Shown here: positions 6,682-10,017 of the stretch, piece by piece
Layout of the letters: every line of letters starts with the position of its first letter
Position numbering within the stretch: the stretch's first letter is position 1
Translations under genes and position numbers: made by a program
Assembly: GCA_934183045.1 (NCBI GenBank)
Contig: CAKPRW010000054.1
Location: 1 to 10,017, forward strand
DNA from: an uncultured Clostridia bacterium
GTDB taxonomy: Bacteria; Bacillota; Clostridia; TANB77; CAG-508
DNA: 10,017 nt
Direction of reading: 5' to 3'
The notes under the pieces: model-generated
Database searches by the model: none
Told to the model about the DNA's origin: nothing
What the model saw: the letters and a program-made list of their open reading frames with translations, nothing else

Positions 6682-7929
6682 CTAGTTTAAACCTGCAGTA
6701 TACCCTGTAGAATATGCAATTTGTAAATTAAAACCTCCCGTATAGCTATCTACATCTATGATCTCTCCTGCAAAGTATAATCCTTTTACAAGTTTTGACT
6801 CCATAGTTTTAGGATTTATTTCTTTTATAGATATTCCTCCACTAGTAATAATAGCTTCTTCTATAGGTCTAAATGATTTTATTACAACTTCAAAATTTTT
6901 TAATAAAAAACATATTCTCTTTCTTTCCTCTTTTGTCACTTCATTTACCTTTTTTTCAGGGTCAATCTTACTTTTTTCTATAATTACTTTTATTAGCTTT
7001 TGTGGTAATAATTTATTCAAACTATTTTTAAATTGCTTATTTTTTAATTCTTCAAAATCTCTTAAAATTCTCTGATCCAATTTTTCCATAGAAAGAGCTG
7101 GCTTTAGATCTATTGTCAAAAATATTTTCTTGTTTGCCAATTTTTCTTCAATATTTTTATATCTAACCAAATGAGCTGAAGAACTTAAAATAGTTGGACC
7201 AGATACTCCAAAATGAGTAAATAACATTTCTCCAAAATCTTCATAAATTGTTTTCTTATTTTCTTTATCTATTAGCTTTATTCCTACATTTCTTAAACTT
7301 AGTCCTTGTAATTCTTTATGCATTTCTTTGTCATATGTTTCTAATGGTACTAATGATGGTTTTATATTTGTTATCTTATGTCCAAGATCCTTAGCCAATT
7401 TATATCCATCACCTGTTGATCCTGTTAATGGATAACTTTTCCCTCCTGTTGCAAGTATGACCTTATCACCATCTATAATTTGTCCATTTACTTTCACTCC
7501 AATAACTTTATTATCATTATTAATAATAATTTTTTCAACTCTTGAATCATAATTTATTTTTACATTTAAATCTTTTAATTTTTTAGTAAAACATTTTAAT
7601 ACATCTTGTGATTTATCTGTTATAGGAAATACTCTATTTCCTCTTTCTTCTTTAACTTCTAGTCCTTGCTCTCTTAGAAAATTAATTATATCTTCATTAT
7701 TATAATTTTTGTAACAGCTATACAAAAACATTCCATTTCCAGGTGTATTTTTAATAAATTTTTGAATATCAAGAGAAGATGTAATATTACATCTTCCCTT
7801 TCCTGTAATTAATAATTTTCTCCCTAATGATTGCATTTTTTCTAATAGTATTACTTCGTTTCCATTTTCTGCTGAAGATATCGCAGACATCATACCAGCA
7901 GGTCCTCCACCTATAACTATTACTTTCAT
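6682..7929 (-). CDS. HI0933/BaiN family NAD(P)/FAD-dependent oxidoreductase
   Basis: 415 residues, typical of the HI0933-like flavoproteins (PF03486). The N-terminus has the dinucleotide-binding motif GGGPAG (7-12), with Glu30 ending the second strand to bind the ribose. Further hallmarks are GRKLLITGKGRCNIT (36-50), ATGGKSYPLTGSTGDGY (160-176), FTHFGVSGP (237-245), SGGI (363-366) and the C-terminal FAD signature FAGEIIDVDSYTGGFNLQ (386-403). All family motifs are intact. It is predicted to be a soluble FAD enzyme. Its substrate is unknown: the relative BaiN acts on bile-acid intermediates, but most members are uncharacterised and no bile-acid genes are present here. The ATG at 7929 follows AAAGGA. 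A TATAAT at 7969-7964 is the only promoter element seen; no convincing -35 box accompanies it. yigZ follows by 43 bp, implying a two-gene unit. Confidence 0.93.
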   Translation of the reverse strand: MKVIVIGGGPAGMMSAISSAENGNEVILLEKMQSLGRKLLITGKGRCNITSSLDIQKFIKNTPGNGMFLYSCYKNYNNEDIINFLREQGLEVKEERGNRVFPITDKSQDVLKCFTKKLKDLNVKINYDSRVEKIIINNDNKVIGVKVNGQIIDGDKVILATGGKSYPLTGSTGDGYKLAKDLGHKITNIKPSLVPLETYDKEMHKELQGLSLRNVGIKLIDKENKKTIYEDFGEMLFTHFGVSGPTILSSSAHLVRYKNIEEKLANKKIFLTIDLKPALSMEKLDQRILRDFEELKNKQFKNSLNKLLPQKLIKVIIEKSKIDPEKKVNEVTKEERKRICFLLKNFEVVIKSFRPIEEAIITSGGISIKEINPKTMESKLVKGLYFAGEIIDVDSYTGGFNLQIAYSTGYTAGLN

Positions 7930-8089
7930 TTTTATCCTTTCTATTTATCTCCTTATACTTTTTATTATATATTTACAATTAAATAGTCTTATTTTTAAGG
8001 AATCATGTGCTTTATTTTTATAAAATTTTGACACAACATAATATTTAAATATTAATAAATATATTCATACCAAACTAAAATAAGGATAT

Positions 8090-9325
8090 TTACATCATTT
8101 TTTCTATTGCCTTTAATATACCTAATTTTCCGTATTCATATGTAAGTCCACCTTGCATATATGCAATATATGGTGGTCTGATTGGTCCATCACAGCTAAG
8201 TTCAATCGTTGAACCTTGTGTAAATGTTCCAGCAGCCATTATTACTTTATCTTCATATCCTCCCATATCACTTGGAAATGGTATGACATTTGAATCAATA
8301 GGTGATCCTTTTTGAATTCCTTGGCAAAATTTCACCAAATCGCTTTCAGAACCTAGACTTATTGTTTGTACTATATCTGCTCTTTCTTCATTATACAATG
8401 GATCTACTTTATATCCTAATTTTTCTAACATTCTACTTGCAAATACCGCTGTCTTTACACTGCTTGCTACTACACTTGGAGCAAAAAATAGACCTTTTAA
8501 TAATAACGGATTTTGATTTAAAGATGGTCCGATTTCTTTTCCTATTCCAGGTGCTGTTAATCTTTCTGCACATAGTTCTATTAAATCACGTTTTCCTACA
8601 ATATATGCTCCTGAAGTTGCAATTCCTCCACCTAAATTTTTCATTAATGACCCTACTGCTATATCGGCTCCTATTTCTATTGGTTCTCTATCTTGTACGA
8701 ATTCTCCATAACAATTATCTACCATGATTATTACTTCATTATTTACTTCTCTTATCGCTTGGATTGCTTTTTCTATTTTTTCTATTGTTAAACTTTTTCT
8801 TGTAGAATATCCTCTTGATCTTTGGATTTCTACTAGTTTTACGTCTTTTTTTGATAGCCTTTGCTTGATTTTTTCTATGTCAAATTCATTGTTTATTAAA
8901 TCTATTTGTTCATAGTTGATTCCAAATGCTTTTAATGAACTTTTGCTTTTTTCTTTTCCTATTCCTATTACAGTTTGTAATGTGTCATATGGCTCTCCTG
9001 TTATGCTGATCATTGTTTCGTTTGGTCTTAATAGTGCTGATAGTGTTACTGTTAATGCATGTGTTCCTGATATTAGTTGTGTTCGTACTAGGCTGTCTTC
9101 TGCTTTGAATATTTTTGCGTATATTTCTTCTATTTTGTTTCTGCCTGCTTCGTCTATTCCATATCCTGTTGATGATGTTAGGTGGTTTTCTTGTAGGTTG
9201 CATTGTTGGAATGCTTCTAATACTTTTTGGCTGTTTTTTTGACATGTTTTTTCTATTTGTTCTTTTTGTTTTTGTGTTTCTTTTTCTGTTTCTTCGGCTA
9301 GTTGTGTTATTTTTTCTTTATTCAT
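8090..9325 (-). CDS. PLP-dependent methionine gamma-lyase/aluminium resistance family protein (YnbB-like)
   Basis: 411 residues, the normal length for this fold-type I PLP family (PF06838). Visible features: TSSTGYGIDEAGR (50-62); SGTHALTVTLSALLRPNE (86-103), the phosphate-binding helix start; IMVDNCYGEF (200-209), with Asp203 to contact the pyridine nitrogen; VGSLMKNLGGGI (224-235), with Lys229 as the likely Schiff-base lysine; and a QGSTIELSCDGP region (370-381). Members are annotated as methionine gamma-lyase-like or aluminium resistance proteins. Cleavage of a sulfur amino acid is plausible but the substrate is unproven. The ATG at 9325 follows AAGGAG by about 7 bases. The N-terminal third uses many C-ending codons (AAC, TTC, TGC, AGC, GAC) and almost no T-ending ones, unlike the rest of the gene. 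Downstream (8034-8089) no strong terminator was found. Confidence 0.93.
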   Translation of the reverse strand: MNKEKITQLAEETEKETQKQKEQIEKTCQKNSQKVLEAFQQCNLQENHLTSSTGYGIDEAGRNKIEEIYAKIFKAEDSLVRTQLISGTHALTVTLSALLRPNETMISITGEPYDTLQTVIGIGKEKSKSSLKAFGINYEQIDLINNEFDIEKIKQRLSKKDVKLVEIQRSRGYSTRKSLTIEKIEKAIQAIREVNNEVIIMVDNCYGEFVQDREPIEIGADIAVGSLMKNLGGGIATSGAYIVGKRDLIELCAERLTAPGIGKEIGPSLNQNPLLLKGLFFAPSVVASSVKTAVFASRMLEKLGYKVDPLYNEERADIVQTISLGSESDLVKFCQGIQKGSPIDSNVIPFPSDMGGYEDKVIMAAGTFTQGSTIELSCDGPIRPPYIAYMQGGLTYEYGKLGILKAIEKMM

Positions 9326-9352
9326 TTTTTTCTCCTTATTTTTTTCGTTTAT

Positions 9353-9381
9353 ATTTTACTATATTTGTGCTGTTTTTGCAA
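9353..9381 (-). promoter_or_regulatory. Sigma-A type promoter of the PLP enzyme gene
   Basis: On the minus strand, TTGCAA (9381-9376) and TAAAAT (9358-9353) are separated by 17 bases. The expected start is about 20 bases upstream of the ATG at 9325, with the AAGGAG site between. The -35 hexamer is the same as at spo0A. Confidence 0.65.
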
Positions 9382-9548
9382 TGTTTGTGCTTTTTTTCTT
9401 TTTGTTGGTGTGATGACCTTGGGGTTATGAGAATTTAATTGTGATTTTTGAAGAATTTTGTTAACTTGAGTTTTTATTGGTTTTAATAGGGTTATAGCAA
9501 ATTGGTGAGATTATGAAAATCGTTAAAAAATGTACTTTTTTGCAATGA

Positions 9549-9570
9549 TTGTCCCCAATTTGTCCCCAAT
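9549..9570. repeat. Tandem 11-bp repeat TTGTCCCCAAT
   Basis: Two exact, adjacent copies (9549-9559 and 9560-9570), unusually C-rich for this AT-rich DNA. Read on the minus strand, one frame gives KKLGTNWGQS and another QKIGDKLGT, which resemble C-terminal ends of phage or conjugative-element tyrosine integrases. Stop codons interrupt these frames just upstream. It could be a protein-binding repeat or the relic of an integrase end. Confidence 0.6.
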
Positions 9571-9685
9571 TTTTTGAAGCATCAAACATATGAAATTTCA
9601 TTCTATTCTTTAGTTTGTTATTGCAAGTTTTTTAGTGTTTTGATGTGTAGAATTTTAAAATTTATAAAAATGGAGGTTAATATTA

Positions 9686-9979
9686 ATGAATAATTTTAGA
9701 GAAGTTAATGATGATATTTTAAGAGATTGGCTAAGTTTTAGAGAGGAAATGGTTTTAGGCACACTTACTAAAGAAGATAAAAAACATTATATTTATTTTG
9801 ATGAAATTTGTGAAAGTATTTTAAAGAATGTTCCTAAACAAAATCAAAAGTATGTAAGAAATCAATTAGATAGACTTGATAAGAATTTTATGGATTATAT
9901 TTGTTATTGGAATGAGAAATATTATAGAAATGAATTTTGTGATGGGATAGAACTGATTAGTGGATGTTTTGGAGAATAA
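9686..9979 (+). CDS. Small acidic protein of unknown function
   Basis: 97 residues, the only plus-strand gene seen here. The ATG at 9686 is preceded by GGAGG with a 9-base spacing, and the stop is followed within a few bases by a strong terminator, so this is very probably a real single-gene unit. The sequence is soluble, rich in Asp/Glu/Lys/Asn and aromatic residues, with no signal peptide or membrane segment, and looks mostly helical. A C-terminal WNEKYYRNEFCDGIELISG stretch recalls the YxxGFxDGxxL ends of small helical proteins often carried by Firmicute prophages and conjugative elements. That likeness is weak. I do not recognise the family and assign no function. Confidence 0.8.
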   Translation: MNNFREVNDDILRDWLSFREEMVLGTLTKEDKKHYIYFDEICESILKNVPKQNQKYVRNQLDRLDKNFMDYICYWNEKYYRNEFCDGIELISGCFGE

Positions 9980-9982
9980 TTT

Positions 9983-10010
9983 TAAAAGGCGAGTTAATTC
10001 TCGCCTTTTA
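9983..10010 (+). terminator. Intrinsic terminator of the small plus-strand gene
   Basis: TAAAAGGCGAG (9983-9993), a 6-base TTAATT loop and CTCGCCTTTTA (10000-10010) form a perfect 11-bp stem with a GC core and a T run, starting 4 bases after the stop codon. The A run on the left arm means it could also stop transcription arriving from the right. Confidence 0.9.
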
Positions 10011-10017
10011 TATTGGA

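Larger units (their letters stand above)
9326..9685. other. Divergent intergenic region without a recognised gene
   Basis: This 360-bp stretch separates the minus-strand PLP enzyme gene from the plus-strand small gene. It holds the PLP enzyme promoter at 9353-9381, a short imperfect hairpin ATGACC-TTGG-GGTTAT at 9412-9427, an 11-bp tandem repeat at 9549-9570, and three copies of TTGCAA (9376, 9540, 9621). No tRNA, riboswitch or protein-coding frame was convincing. No clear promoter for the plus-strand gene could be placed. Confidence 0.6.

Noticed and set aside
8040..8053. AATATTTAAATATT palindrome downstream of the PLP enzyme gene as a terminator
   Set aside because: It has no loop, no GC pair and no following T run; palindromes like this are expected by chance in such AT-rich DNA.
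8028..8056. Plus-strand TTGACA with a possible ATTAAT 17 bases later, a candidate antisense promoter
   Set aside because: The -35 hexamer is perfect but the -10 match is poor in DNA this AT-rich, and no plus-strand gene follows.
8302..8727. Plus-strand open frame of 141 codons
   Set aside because: Antisense to conserved PLP enzyme coding sequence, and Leu/Phe-rich by composition only.
8985..9245. Minus-strand open frame of 86 codons overlapping the PLP enzyme gene
   Set aside because: It is an alternative frame within the PLP enzyme gene, kept open by the A/C-rich composition; the Asn/Arg/Thr-rich peptide resembles no protein.
9115..9438. Plus-strand hydrophobic open frame resembling a membrane protein
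   Set aside because: The Phe/Leu/Val richness is produced by the T/G-rich strand opposite the PLP enzyme gene; there is no ribosome binding site.
9640..9685. TTGATG-17-TATAAA as a promoter for the small plus-strand gene
   Set aside because: The start site would fall in or beyond the GGAGG ribosome binding site, leaving no usable leader.

Overview
The window comes from a very AT-rich, Gram-positive, probably endospore-forming Clostridia-type bacterium. The evidence is a full-length Spo0A, strong AGGAGG-type ribosome binding sites, TTGNNN-17-TANAAT promoters, A/T-ending codons, and a surface protein with a sortase-like tail. The surface modules (cohesin, dockerin, NPCBM, CBM32-like discoidin) suggest an anaerobe living on host or plant glycans, such as a gut commensal. 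That habitat is an inference.

Layout, left to right. All genes lie on the minus strand except the last. At 1-762 is the start of a secreted cohesin-domain protein with an LPKAG wall-sorting-like motif and a membrane segment. It runs off the left edge, probably lacking only its last few residues. At 802-4797 is a 1331-residue modular surface protein: N-terminal membrane segment, NPCBM, a Cys/His transglutaminase-like core, TPR-like helices, beta modules, discoidin, two Ig-like repeats and a C-terminal dockerin. The two genes are 39 bp apart and probably form one operon behind a sigma-A promoter at 4836-4864. An AT-rich hairpin at 4929-4989 separates them from spo0A (5062-5886). spo0A has its own promoter (5932-5960) flanked by two palindromes. 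Further right are yigZ (6006-6638) and an HI0933/BaiN-type flavoprotein (6682-7929), 43 bp apart, then a PLP enzyme of the methionine gamma-lyase/aluminium-resistance family (8090-9325). A 360-bp intergenic region holds the promoter of that last gene and a tandem TTGTCCCCAAT repeat. It leads to a small plus-strand gene (9686-9979) of unknown function with a clean terminator.

The most interesting content is the pair at the left: a wall-anchored cohesin and, next to it, a dockerin protein. This is the minimal arrangement for a cohesin-dockerin display system. Here the dockerin cargo is not a recognisable glycoside hydrolase but carries a putative Cys-His-Asp transglutaminase-like core. Other points worth a look are the codon and base composition shift inside the 5' third of the PLP enzyme gene and its upstream region, and a possible integrase-end relic upstream of the plus-strand gene.
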